A stretch of DNA of 64,000 bases, taken from assembly GCA_004154925.1 (NCBI GenBank), contig QJNS01000178.1, forward strand, positions 62,001 to 126,000, read 5' to 3'. Under the pieces are notes generated by a model, which worked only from the letters and a program-made list of their open reading frames with translations, was not told the origin of the DNA and ran no database searches. Both the position numbers and the translations under genes were made by a program. This document shows positions 34,560-46,943 of the stretch, piece by piece. The stretch comes from Monosporascus cannonballus (lineage: Eukaryota; Ascomycota; Sordariomycetes; Xylariales). Position 1 is the first letter of the stretch. Every line of letters begins with the position of its first letter.

Positions 34560-34720
34560 TAACAGTAATAACGACCGTACCGTTAACGTCCTTAATTATT
34601 TATAAGGGACCTAAGGATTAGGACCGTTTCAAAGGTGAATTTTAATCTAAATCGTACGCCTTTAATATTTAGGACTTTATCGATCTTGATTAATTATTTC
34701 CGTAACCTATTAAATTAATA
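34560..34720 (+). pseudogene. Copia gag relic
   Basis: One frame reads a stretch with TVPLTSL, then KGPKD followed by RFKGEF, resembling the N-terminal gag domain of Copia elements (binding of the sugar-phosphate backbone of the RNA by the coat). Stops follow. Confidence 0.45.
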
Positions 34721-36343
34721 AAACCTAATATAAGCTTTTATCTCAAAAGACGAATTCGCTATGTAACGCGTTTTAATATCTTAATATCGTTTTTATCGTC
34801 AGGAGGAATTACCGAAAAAAAATAACCTTACGAAATACTTAATAAATATTCTTAAAATAACGACCGAAATTAAATAGGCCTATAATTAAGATTTTACGGC
34901 ATATATGTATAAAGATCGCAAATACGAGAATTTCTGCAAAAATTATAACGATCTTACGAAATAAATTCTAGAATCGATATTTTCAGCAATTAAAAAAACG
35001 AATTTTTTCTCTAGAAAAAACCTACGGGAATAATACGCCAAACTAGCTAAATTAAACAAGGTATACGATGAGAGGTTCCTGATTAATACCTAACGAAAAT
35101 ACTGCAAACGATTAAAGCAAATTTCGAAGTCGGCGAAAAAGCTAAACAAATAAATTGTAAAATGACAAGAGGTTATGATCTTAAGATAACGATACAGTAT
35201 TTTAAAAACGAAAATAATAATTATATAAATTAATAATTTATATACGGCATTAGCCCCCATTATAAGGATCTAAATAACCACCTTTTAAATAATAAAAAAA
35301 GTTAAGATCGACAATAAGATAATTAGTTATCAAAAAATAGCGGCCAGCTTTTTGAACTATTAGAACATAACTTATTAATAACTATTAAAAAATTTTAAGG
35401 CAGTATTTCCGACTTTTTACGGGGTTTCCGCAAACTTCGTTAATTAAAACGATTTTAATTAAGACGAAACCTAATTTATTAATTAATAGTTATAGGGTAA
35501 TACCTTAAGGCGAATTCTAAAATAAGGCAGCCGTAAAAGTTTAAATTCGAACCGAAATAACAGTAAACGGAAATATAACGAATCGGATATTTAAAGTACT
35601 CGTTATAAGGCTTATATATATCTTTATTACGGATTACTTTAATATTATTATGCTTTCCTTAATAATATTTTAGAAAACTTCTGCTTTAACAAAGTTATAA
35701 CCGTATATATAAAAGATAAAATAATTTTTAATTAATCTTTAAAGGAGAAAATTAATCAGCTATCGAAAGGTATAAAAGATTAATTATTTAAAAAACGGAA
35801 TAACTTCCAAAAGTAATAAAACGGGTATTAACGTACTTTTTAATCAATTACGCATACGGCATAATAAACGTTTTATCTTACCTTTTAAAACATTTCTTTA
35901 TCCTGGATTTAGAATCGACAATCCATATTTTTAACGTAATTAATAAATTCCTTAATTATAAATTTATTATATAAGGCGACGGAATATTCGTAAGTAATCA
36001 TTTTGTCCCGATTAATAATTACGAAAAGATAAATATGTTATTTCGAAGCCCCGACGGTATAAAAGTGTTACGTTTATACGATATAACTTATTATAAAGAT
36101 TTCGCATATAATTTGATATTATTCCGATAATTCCGAAAAAAACGATATTAGTAAAATAATAAAGGGATTAATAATTATATTCGAAATAAATATAATTAAT
36201 TTATTATTATATTACTAAATAAATTTAATTAATTCGTTCTTAAAAATATCAACATCATAATTTTTAACGTAATATTTACGATTTATAAATAAAACGTTAA
36301 CTTAAGAATTACAAACCCATTACGTACCGGCGATAGGATTATA

Positions 36344-36451
36344 CGGCATTTACGCCTAGGTTATCTAGGCCTTAAAGTAATTACTTAATTTCCGTTTTAT
36401 ATAAAAAGGGTACGATTAAAAGGCCTTATAACGGTCCAATGCCAAATATGC
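36344..36451 (+). pseudogene. Copia integrase zinc-binding relic
   Basis: His at 36347-36349, then Arg-Leu-Gly-Tyr-Leu-Gly-Leu-Lys: the usual HxRLGHLG with its second His changed to Tyr (CAT to TAT). A Cys-Gln-Ile-Cys pair follows at 36440-36451, completing the HHCC motif. Lying upstream of the reverse transcriptase, it places the element in Copia. Confidence 0.8.
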
Positions 36452-38491
36452 GCCAAAACGAAAACTAAAAGATAAATACGTCGTATACTAAAGGAAAATA
36501 CTTCCCGATCAAATTAAAAAATAATTATCGATTTTACGGATTTCGAGAAAAATCCGAAAAAATACAAATACGTAATATTCGCTACCAATAGATACATAAG
36601 CTATATTTAAGATGTTTATCTTAAAAACTAAAAATATAATATTTTAATTAATATATTCTGATACTTTTTAAGCGTTTTTAAAAACCAAGATAAAATCTTT
36701 TTATAAATAATCCAATATAATAACAAAATCTTGAAAAATTATTTACTTCGAAATATATTATAATCGTTTTTTTAATATTAAATTAAAGCCCTTAATACCT
36801 TATACCTAAACCTAAAACGGAAGTATAAAACGTTTAAAAGGTATACTTAAGGAAAAAATAACGATAATACGAAATAATATTAAATTATTATTATTTTTAA
36901 TCGTATATATTTTTAAAGCAGTAATATATTTATATAATTAAACGCCCAAATACGCCTTATTTTGGCAAATTCCGCATCAAGCTTATTATATTTACCTAAC
37001 ATGTAAAGACGATATAATAATACTTAATCGTAAATTTTAATACACCTATTTACGAATTTATAGGTATATAACCTATATTATAATAAAAACCGTTATAAAA
37101 AATTATAAACTTTAAAAATTAAACTTAAAAGCTAAGACTAATTCCCTTATTAATTACCGATTAACAAATATTTACGAAATTTAGAATTTTTTAAGAAATA
37201 AAGGTAATATTATTCGAAATGTATAATTTAATAAATGTTGTTTTCCCGGAATATTAAAAACTTTAAGGACGAAGTTTTTCATATTAACGAAAACGAATTA
37301 TAACGTATTTTTCGATAGATATTTATCTTTAATCAGGTAATAAATTACGTAAATATATATATACAAAAAGAAAATAAAAATTTAAACGTAATAATTTAAA
37401 TACCGGCTAAACCGAAAATTATAAAACAAAACGATATTAGCGCAAAAAACATATAGGATAAACAAAATAAGCTTATTCGCAAAAAATTAATTACCCTTAT
37501 ATGACCGTTATATTGGAGCTATTTTTATTCCTTAAACCATTTTTTTCTTTAAGATTTATTTTAGGAACTATTACAATTATTACGCTAATAGAAGAAATAA
37601 AGGTAACCCTAAGTTTCTATTATATTATTCAACCTTGAATAACGGTAAAAAACAAAGGTATTTTACGGATAAAAATTTTATTATATATTTCGTATTAAAA
37701 GGATAATTTTTAATACGATTATAAAATATAAAAAACCGCGTTTAATATAAAATGTAAAACCTATTTTATTAATACGACCAATAACCGGCCGATAAATTAC
37801 GAAAGTTTAAGGAAATTAATAACCCGAAATACGCACCGTCTTAATCGGAAAACTTTTAAACTATTAATATACGAAAAAATAACTAAGTTGCAAAACCGGA
37901 TATATAAACGTAATTTACCTTTATAGATATAAAGCCATAAAAAGCTAAATATATACCCGTTAAGGCAAAGATTTTTAAAAACCCAAAAAGTTTATTTATA
38001 AAGTTATAAAAATATAAAATTCTGGGAAATTATTAATTAATTTTCTGTTAAAGGGAAATAAATCTTAAAATACATATAAATATACGTTTATATATCCGAT
38101 AAACACAATGAATTATAAAAATATAAGGTATACTTTATTATACGTAATAATTAATAACGTGTAAATTCGTATAATAATATATACATATTTAGGTTTATCG
38201 GAAAACTTTTCCGAACGTTAATTATTATTATAATTCATTTCGATTTAAAACTTAAGCAATATAGCGTTATTAATACTTTCGTTTACGCAAATTTATTATA
38301 TAACATATATATAAGGACGCTTTTAGGGTATTTATATCGTAATAAGGTTTTATTAATTAAGAAAACTTTGTACGACTTAAAGGAATTACCGTTATTATAA
38401 TAAAAAACTTTATTAACACTGTGAAAAAGGTACAATTTAACCCCGTTTCTTATAAGCCCTATTATTTTTTTCATTAAGTGGTACTTTTTTT

Positions 38492-38503
38492 TATGTTAAC
38501 GAT
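38492..38503 (+). pseudogene. Copia reverse transcriptase active-site relic
   Basis: Tyr-Val-Asn-Asp followed by Ile-Ile-Val, where Copia enzymes have Tyr-Val-Asp-Asp. One catalytic Asp has been lost by G-to-A. Flanking sequence aligns with the copy at 14493. Confidence 0.8.
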
Positions 38504-39374
38504 ATTATCGTAATGTACCGTAAAAAAGTAAATATTTCGTTAATTAGGCGATTTAGTAAATTAAGAAATGGTATACCCTTATAAAAAATAAAAACCTTTA
38601 ATAGTTTTTCGGTATCGAAATAATTCAAAACCGTATTAAGCGGAAAATCTGGTTATTTTCAATTTAATTTTATAAACAAACTAATTAACTTTATTTTTAA
38701 AAAACGTTTAAATAATTTTTTAAAAACGCCGATAACCACCGTGAAGTTATTGCTTAGCTTTAATTTAACTAATCTAAATTTAATTAATAAATGTCGTAAA
38801 AAAATAAGTTAGATTTTATACGTAACGGTTCATACCCGACCTAATATATTTTTTGCTATATTTCATTTAGTATAATTTAACTTAAACCTTAATATTATAT
38901 ATTACGAAACGGCCGATCGAATTATATTATACCTAATCGGTACTAAAATATGGGCTTTGTAATTCGGCAGCGAAATTTTAATAAATATATAAAATAACGT
39001 TTCCTTTACGGATATAATTATCGACCAAAAAAATTTTCAAAAATGTATTATTAAATTATTTGGGAAAATAATCGAGTAAAGAGCAAATAAGCAAAATATA
39101 AATATTATTTTGATAATCGAAATAAAATTATTATTTTGTGCGTAAGCCGCCAAAAACACATGTCCCATTTTTTTAATTAATTATAAGGCTGGGAGTTGAT
39201 TTAAAGACGGGACTGTTAAATATATAATATAATAATATGTAAACTATATAGCTAATTAACGCAAATATCGTTGCCTTTATAACGAAATTATAATATGTTA
39301 ATATATATAATTATTATTTATAAAAAATAACAGAAAAGAGCTTAATTAAAATAAAGTAGATATTTATAAATAAT

Positions 39375-39566
39375 ATGTTGATAAATAGATTAACCTTCAG
39401 GCATTTTAAAAAGCAATTAAGATTAATAGATATTACGAAAACCTTCGAACGGCGGAAAAATACTTTACGGATGATTTTAAAGGAGGAGTTAATTGATTAC
39501 GAGGATTTAATTGCCAGAGAAAAGGTAAAATGGATAGCTGCAGCTTTAAGAAGTGGTGAAAAGTAA
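39375..39566 (+). pseudogene. C-terminal fragment of Copia polyprotein
   Basis: A 63-residue open frame, Lys/Arg-rich, ending a few dozen bases before the polypurine tract (AAGGGGG, 39597-39603) and the 3' LTR (39606). The same block is present, mutated, at 15390-15600 in the other copy, so it is the conserved end of the element's coding region rather than a separate gene. Confidence 0.55.
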
Positions 39567-39605
39567 TAATTAACGCGCTGAATGTTTTAAGGCGTTAAGG
39601 GGGTG

Positions 39606-39657
39606 TGTTAGCTGGCTAGGTGTGCTATAGCACACCAAATACGGAAAGGTCACCTTC
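39606..39657 (+). repeat. 3' LTR of Copia element, first piece
   Basis: 52 bp, TGTTAGCTGGCTAGG to CACCTTC. It continues at 46365 after the nested Gypsy element; CCTTC is the duplicated target. Together the pieces make 164 bp. Confidence 0.9.
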
Positions 39658-40054
39658 TGTTATGACCTAACGGTCTTGGCTTCTTTGCGGACGGTCGGGC
39701 CTACGAAAAAGACAAGCCCCGACCACCGCCAAGAAGTCACGTAACCGGCATAAAGGTCTTAAGGTGCCAAGCACCTTAAGGCCCTTAAGCCGGCAAAGGG
39801 GCTTAAAAAGCTTAACGAACTTAAGGGTTTAAGCCGTTTAAATATTTTGAGCTAAACCGAAAATATACACGTTTATTATTTTTATAATTTAAATAATTTT
39901 AATTTATAATATAATATTATTATTTAAAATATTTTTAATATTATAAAATATAATATGATAATTATATTTAATATTTAGATTTTTACGATATTTCTATTAA
40001 TATAAATCTGTATAATTAAAATTTAATAATTAATTAAATTTTTTAATTATTATA
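39658..40054 (+). repeat. 5' LTR of nested Gypsy element
   Basis: 397 bp. The first ~190 bp have normal GC and contain repeated CTTAAG/GGCTTAA-rich stretches and TCACGTAA (39737-39744). The rest is almost pure A and T. Confidence 0.85.
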
Positions 40055-43000
40055 TGTTATAAACGTTTATTTAGTAATATTAGTAACTTTTAAGCAATAT
40101 CGCCCACGATCTATTTATTAATAAATAGTCCAAATAATTTATTTAGTAAGGTTTTGATTATTTGGATATTAATATAAAATTTAAAGAAAAGAAATTTGTT
40201 TTTTTCGCAAAAAGGTTTTTCGACGTCTGAATATTATAAACAAATATATTTTTTAATTTAAAAAAATAATAATAAGCTTATAACGTCCCTTTACGCTACC
40301 TATAAAAGACTCAAAAAAAGAGATTTCGAAACCGGAAAGCCTTTTCGAATAAATTAAATTATTTAGGTAAATTTTATTAAGGAATCAAAATTTCTTTTTA
40401 AATTTTTTCAACCAAAACCTTTCGACGGAATTTAAATTCAATTATAATTAATTTTAACGTAATACCGAATATATTTTCGGTATTTTCTTATTTAATTTAT
40501 TAAAAATATAGTTATGTAATTTAAGCCCGTTATAAAAAAATAGGTTATTTTGCCGGTCGAAAAACGAAACCTAAAAATAATACGAATTTATAGCAATTAC
40601 GAATAATTCGCATAAATGTTAATAAAAATCTATGAAATAATAAATAAATAAATAAAAACCGAAATATAAATTTAATAATTACGATAAAAAGAATTAATAT
40701 TTAATTACGATAATACGGTGGTTTAATTAGCCGTTACATTAAATTAAAAATTAAAAATATCAATAATTAGATTTTTCGACGGCTTAAAAAATATAAAAAC
40801 CTTTTTTAAGTTCGATTAATCTAATTATTTATCGGATTATATCGTTATAATAATTGAAATTAACGATCGATAATACATATAATATATTAAACGTACTAAG
40901 AAAAATAATAATAAATCTCGATATATATTTAATATTAACGTTTTTCGATATCAGAATATTTTTTACGACATAGAATCAAAATTTATGAAAATAAGAATCA
41001 CGTATGGGAAAAATCAAAGCCAGATTAAATATTATAATTATAATAAAATAGAATATAAGGTATTATAGTATAAAGTATTTAAAAAGCTTCGTTAATATAA
41101 TTAAAAGTCTATATTTAAGGGATAATAAAAAGAAAATACGAAAAACGAAGGTAAATTTATTAACATAATTTAGCTTAAGTGGATATTAGGTCCACTATAG
41201 CGAATAATTTAATAAAGAATGCGAAAAGCCAGAAATTTCACTTAATAAGCATTACGAATATAATAACAAGAATTATAAGAATAATTACGCAAATATCAAC
41301 ATTATATAAAACAAATTTCTCTCGGAACCTTTAATTAGTACGGCAAAATATATGCCATATATGGTCAATAATAAAAATATCCCGATTACGAAAAATAAAA
41401 AAATATGTCTATAAACGAATTACCTGTATATATTATAAAGGATTTAATTTTCTAAACCGTACCGGGGATAATAAAAACGATAAATAATAATATCGATATT
41501 TTTGATTTATAGCCCCAGAAGATATTTAGCAATTGGCCGCAATAAAAAGTTGGCCCGAAAAGAAATAATGCCCGTAAAAAAACCCTTTTTGTTATTATTA
41601 ATAATGTAATTATTAAACGGAAAAAAGGTTAATTTAGCGCTTAATGGAAAAATATTACCAGAAAGGTATTACGGATTTTTGATTTCAGTTAATATTTATT
41701 ATAAATTTTTATAAGAAGAAAACTATGAAGAAAATACGTTAATGTATAAAAAGTCTTTAAAACGACAGTTAAAATAACGTATAATAAAATATAGTTGCAA
41801 ATATAAGAAAATAGTTTATTCGATAAGGAAAAGACTGCAATAAAATTAAAAATAATTAATATAGTTCGAAAAAACAATAGGCCGGCAATAACGACAAATT
41901 TAATAATTTAACGTACTAAACGAAAAAATATAAATAAAATTTAAGAAATTCGAATAAAACTTAAAAAAAAAAGGTTATTTGTAAAACAAACTGCAAAATA
42001 CGAAGGTTTAAAAGAATTAAAGAGATTTCCTGAAAAAGGCTTTACAGGCGATAATAAAGATTATTAATAATTTTATTACTTTAGATATACAAATCGGAAT
42101 ATATTAATATATCGTAATAATAAATTGCGAAATTTTGTGCGGGAATTGTATTATATCAAATATAATTAATAGGTTTATATTAGTATAAAAATATAAGTTA
42201 AAACTTTATATAATAACAAATACCGAAAATTAGAAATTCGTTTACGATAACGGGAAAATTATATGTAAAATAAATTGCTTTAAGATTTTGATTTAAAAAC
42301 GATTTCAAATATTTAATTTCGACCCCGTTTTATTTAGAACTTATGATATGATTTTAAAATTATTATGGATATATTAATACGGAATTTTAATTAATAAAAA
42401 ACCTGGCTAGATAAATATTAATTTATTTCTTTTTAATAAAAAAATTAAAATTTTAATATTTAATTGATAATAACGACGTATATATGTATAAGGATACGAT
42501 AAAGACCTTATTATCTAAAGGGATAAAATATAAGAAAAAAAACAAGTATTAAAGAAAAATACGACATATTATTATTAGTATTAAAACGAAATTAAAATAA
42601 TTAAATAACAATTTAAAATAATCCTTTTAAAAGTTAGAAAATTTAACTAATATGTTATTATAGTATTATAAGCATAAATAGCTTTTTAAAAAAGAATTCG
42701 ATACGAAGTTACCAAAATATAGCGAATAAAATTATAAAATAAATTTAAAAGCAGGATTTTCGATGGAATTTTACCCTATTTATAATCTTAACGGAAGTAA
42801 ATTACATATATTTAAAGAATGCGTAGAAAAGCGGTTACAAAAAAATAAAAAATTGCGACTTATAATTAATTATTAATAATTAATTAATATTACTATTAAA
42901 AGTCGAATATTATTACCTTTAATTACTAAAATAAAAAACCGATTTTACGAAATTAAATAGTTTATAATACTCCATCTTAGAAATTAATATAACTTTATTA

Positions 43001-45961
43001 AAATTAAAAAAGAATACAAATAAAAAAAATTGTTAAAACGAAATACGAATTATTTAAATATTTGGTAATATTAATAAGTTTTACGAACGTATTAACAATT
43101 CTTAACGGCTGGTAAATTATATATTGCGAAAATATTTCGATATTTTGTTATTTGTTATTTCGATAATATTTTTATTCTTTTAAAAATAGAAAAAGTATAC
43201 GTAAGATTTATTTATAAATTTCTTTAAGGTTTATAAAATGTAAAATCACGTATTAATACAAAAGATATTAATTCCATAAATAGAAAATTAAAATATTTAA
43301 AATATATTAGTACGTTAGAACATATTAGGATAAACCTTAAGACAATCGCTATAATTACAAAATGGTAGATATTAGTTACGGTTAAAAAATACAAATATTC
43401 CTTAAATTCGTAAATTATTATAAAACGTTTATTCAAAGATTTAGCAAAATAATTATACACTTAACGAACTTTTCAAAAGAAATATTTAAATAAATGCCAA
43501 ATACGAAAAAAGTATTTTAAAATATAAAGAATACGATTATTAACGAATTAATATAAATTATATATAATTTAAACCGCCCTTTTAAATTTAAAACCGATAT
43601 TTTAGATTACGTATTAAGCGTAATAATTAAATAACAAAATAATTAAGGCAAATTATATTTTCTTATATTCTTTTCGTGTAAATTAAAAGGAACTAAATTT
43701 AATTACAGTATCTTGAAAAGGAATTTATTGTTATTAATAAAATATTTCGAAAGTTTAAGTATTTTTTTTTTAAAAAAAATCTTATACCAGATTAAGGTAT
43801 ATACCAATTATTAAAATTTTACCTAATTTATTATAATTAAGGAACTTATAAGACGATAATATCATTATGCGGAAAAATTCGCGAATTTCGATGTCGGTAT
43901 TATTTATAAAAAAAGCTCAAAAAATAATAAGATAAATACCTTGGGTAAATAATTAAATTTCAAAGAAATGTTAAAATTATCTATATAATTTCGATATTAT
44001 TATAAAAAGATATTTATGCCCGTAATAAATTACGATAATTTGGATAATATCTTTTGATATATATTTAAAAAATTCACCAGTATAACGACAATTTCCTAAA
44101 AATCCACAAAAATAAATAAAATATAAATTTCAACAGAAATATTTAAAGGATTTAATATAAAATATATACGAATATTAATTATACGAATATTCAAGAAGTT
44201 ATAAAATTTTAAAACGGTTTTAACGTATATATTCTTTTTTAAAATAAAATTAATAATATGAAAAGTTATATAATAATAGGATATTTACGCTAAAACGAAA
44301 TCTCGACGATATAAACCATACGGAAAATTATAATTATTATTAATCGCAAAACAACTATAATATTGAGGAATATTTAATTTTATTATTAAAGTTGTTATAT
44401 CAAAGAATTTATGAAGTTCTTTTATTTCTTACTATATTATACTGATATAAATGCCGAACAAATAATATATATATTTTCAAACCAATTTTTATTATATATT
44501 AATTATTAATAAATATTGTTTTAAATAAAAAATCGATATTCGTATTTAAGTTTTAATAAGGCCTTACAATATAAATCGGCTTAAATCATAAATTATTTAA
44601 AGCATTTAAACATTAAAAAAATAAATGAATAAATTAATTAAATTACTTCTCAGAACCGTAATGGTAATATTATATTAATTTTAAACAAAATAACTAATTA
44701 AAAATCTGTTTATTATTTAATTAATTTATATTACCAATTATTATAAAAATATAAAAATAATAATAATAAACGCAATTTTTGGTTTTATTTTAAAAACGTA
44801 TAAAATATATGTAATAATAATTAAATTAGTATTAATATAGATTTTATATTAAAATAATCACAATGATTGTGTGAAGAAATAAGGACAAAATTGAAATTCG
44901 TACGTAACTAAATCAATTAATATTAAAATTAGAAAAGATTAAAACAATGAATTTTTTTTAAAAAAAGAAAAATACTTTTTTTTCCTTATTGCAAATATTC
45001 AAATAAAACAACCTCATAAAAAACACGATTTTAATATATCGGTTTATATAAAATTATTAAGAAAATCATGGAAAATAATTATTAATTAAAATTCTTTTCC
45101 AATATTAAATTTTATTTTACTTTGTGTATTTTTTATTCGAATTAATAATATATATAATTAAAATATATAGCGCATAAGATAATTTGAAAATGAGCAATCA
45201 ATAAGTATATAAACTAAAAAGATTTTCAATATATAAAAATAAATTAAATTTGTTTAATACCTAATTAAATAAAAAGAATACCCGGATTCCGAAAATACTT
45301 GAAAACCCGCCAAAAACCGTATTAGCGTTTAACGCCTTCTAAAAAGCTTTTACTAATAATAACGAGAACGTTCTAATTTATAGTCGACCAATTAATAACC
45401 GGAATATCGAGTTAATTGGCCGCGGTTTGCGTTAATATAATAGTTATAATAACAATTTTTAATTATTTTTACTTTCTTTCGAAATATTCTAATTTTTTTA
45501 TAGTTTCCGTACTTTTAATATTTTGACAAAATATTTCGATATTATAGTAACGGAATAACCCCTTGTATTTTTACAAATGATTTAATTTATTAATAACAAT
45601 TTATAACGTTTCGCAAATTTGTTTTTTTTTACATTTTAAACGATTTGTTTCAACTAAAAATATTTAATATTTAATTTTTAAAAGATCAAAAATATTACAA
45701 AAATTACCGTAATAGACATAATGCGCATATTTTAAGGAGCTCTAAATAACTTTGCGCTTTATATTCTTTTATAACGAAAATAAAAAAATATTTTAAAATT
45801 AAAATGAATAATACGTTTAAAAAAACGTTAATACGTTTACGAAAACGAAATTTTTTACGTAATTCGATATAACGAATATAAAAAAAGAAAAATTATATAT
45901 CAGAATTAATAAACGAATACTTTGATTTTTAGGGATAAAAATTTTGAAAAGGGGGAGATCG

Positions 45962-46359
45962 TATTATAACTTAACTGTTTTGATTCTTTTTACAGACGGT
46001 CGAATTTACGAAAAAAATAAATCCTAATTACTATTAAGAAATTACGTAACTGCCTTAAAGGTTTTAAGGTATTAAGTATTTTAAATCCTTTAAGCCGGCA
46101 AAAGAGCTTAAAAGGCTTAATAGGCTTAAGGATTTAAGCCGTTTAAATATTTTAAGCTAAAACGAAAATATTTTTGTTTATTATTTTCATAATTTACATA
46201 ATTTTAGTTTGCAATATAATATCGTTACCCAAAGTACTTTTGGTATTACGAGACGTAATATGATTATTGTATTTATTGCTCAGATTCTTACGATACTTCT
46301 GCCAACATAAACCCGTACGACTAAGGTTTAATAGTTGGTTAAACCCCCTAGCCGTCACA
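45962..46359 (+). repeat. 3' LTR of nested Gypsy element
   Basis: 398 bp, one base longer than the 5' LTR. Mutation is strongest in U3 and mildest in the final R-U5 part, the reverse of the 5' LTR. Confidence 0.88.
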
Positions 46360-46364
46360 CCTTC

Positions 46365-46476
46365 TGATCGGAACATGTATACTCCGTTGCTAAACTACAC
46401 AAAAGTGGTACGTGTTGCGAGAACACACGCACTTAGCTGAATAGAACAACGCAACTGATATCCCCTATATCTGACA
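46365..46476 (+). repeat. 3' LTR of Copia element, second piece
   Basis: 112 bp from TGATCGGAACATG to TATCTGACA, completing the LTR begun at 39606. Followed by the ATTTT target duplication. Confidence 0.9.
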
Positions 46477-46481
46477 ATTTT

Positions 46482-46814
46482 ATCGTGGCGTACGATAAAG
46501 CGATTAACCCAATTTTTCCCGACGGTCCTTTCAGGGCCTAATAAGGCTTCTGCCATCTAATGGACCTGGATCTTTATAGGGGCGCGGCCGTATGCTTTTT
46601 TATGCAATATCCAATTAATAAGCTTATTTTTTTCTGAATCCGACAATTTACGCGCGTTACTTTGGGCTTCGGAACGCGGTTTAGTGCCATGGACGCGGTA
46701 TAACAGGGTTAACTGGGGTATCTCGAATCGCGCGTTCGCCAGGGCCTCGGAACCACCTTCCGCAATAAAGTCCTTGGCATCCTGAATTCTGCGCTTGCGG
46801 TCGAAACCAACCAT
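46482..46814 (-). pseudogene. Fot1-like transposase, N-terminal HTH part
   Basis: From an ATG at 46814, 85 codons are open: a basic N terminus, then a helix-turn-helix region of the pogo/Tc5 (CENP-B-like) type with Leu-Tyr-Arg-Val, Pro-Arg-Ser-Glu and a Ser/Glu/Lys-rich helix. A single TAG at 46557-46559 interrupts; the frame then continues to 46482 with Val-Gly-Lys-Asn-Trp-Val and Arg-Phe, the conserved end of the DNA-binding region. The Copia insertion then splits the gene, which continues at 34294. Unlike the rest of the transposon, this part is almost free of RIP. Confidence 0.85.
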
Positions 46815-46941
46815 CTTTACCCGAAATCAATTGATTAAAGGGTTGTGGAGTAATCGCAGAGTGTTGTTATAAGGGGTGGTGGTTGTTGTGGAGAAAAGTC
46901 TTATTTATTGCTAGGGTAATTCATTAGGTGGGGTCCGAGGT
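46815..46941 (-). mobile_element. Fot1/pogo-like transposon, 5' end with inverted repeat
   Basis: Leader of the transposase gene and terminal inverted repeat (about 46903-46941), whose complement matches 32921-32960 at nearly all positions. TA follows at 46942-46943. Confidence 0.85.
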
Positions 46942-46943
46942 TA

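Larger units (their letters stand above)
39658..46359 (+). mobile_element. Gypsy element nested in Copia LTR, TSD CCTTC
   Basis: 6702 bp, with LTRs 39658-40054 and 45962-46359, TG...CA ends and CCTTC at both flanks (39653-39657 and 46360-46364). The internal region matches the chromovirus at 21695 block by block, but the LTR U3 is different. The reverse transcriptase site at 43156-43167 reads Tyr-Phe-Asp-Asn. A polypurine tract lies at 45947-45958. Heavily RIP-mutated except for the outer 190 bp of the 5' LTR and the last 150 bp of the 3' LTR. Confidence 0.92.
34295..46476 (+). mobile_element. Copia retrotransposon, TSD ATTTT, itself interrupted
   Basis: 164-bp LTRs: 34295-34458 intact, and the 3' LTR in two pieces (39606-39657 and 46365-46476) because a Gypsy element inserted into it. 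ATTTT flanks the whole unit (34290-34294 and 46477-46481). Own length is 5475 bp. Integrase motifs (about 36344-36451) precede the reverse transcriptase motif (38492), the Copia gene order. RIP stops throughout, but milder than in the copy at 10385. Confidence 0.92.
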
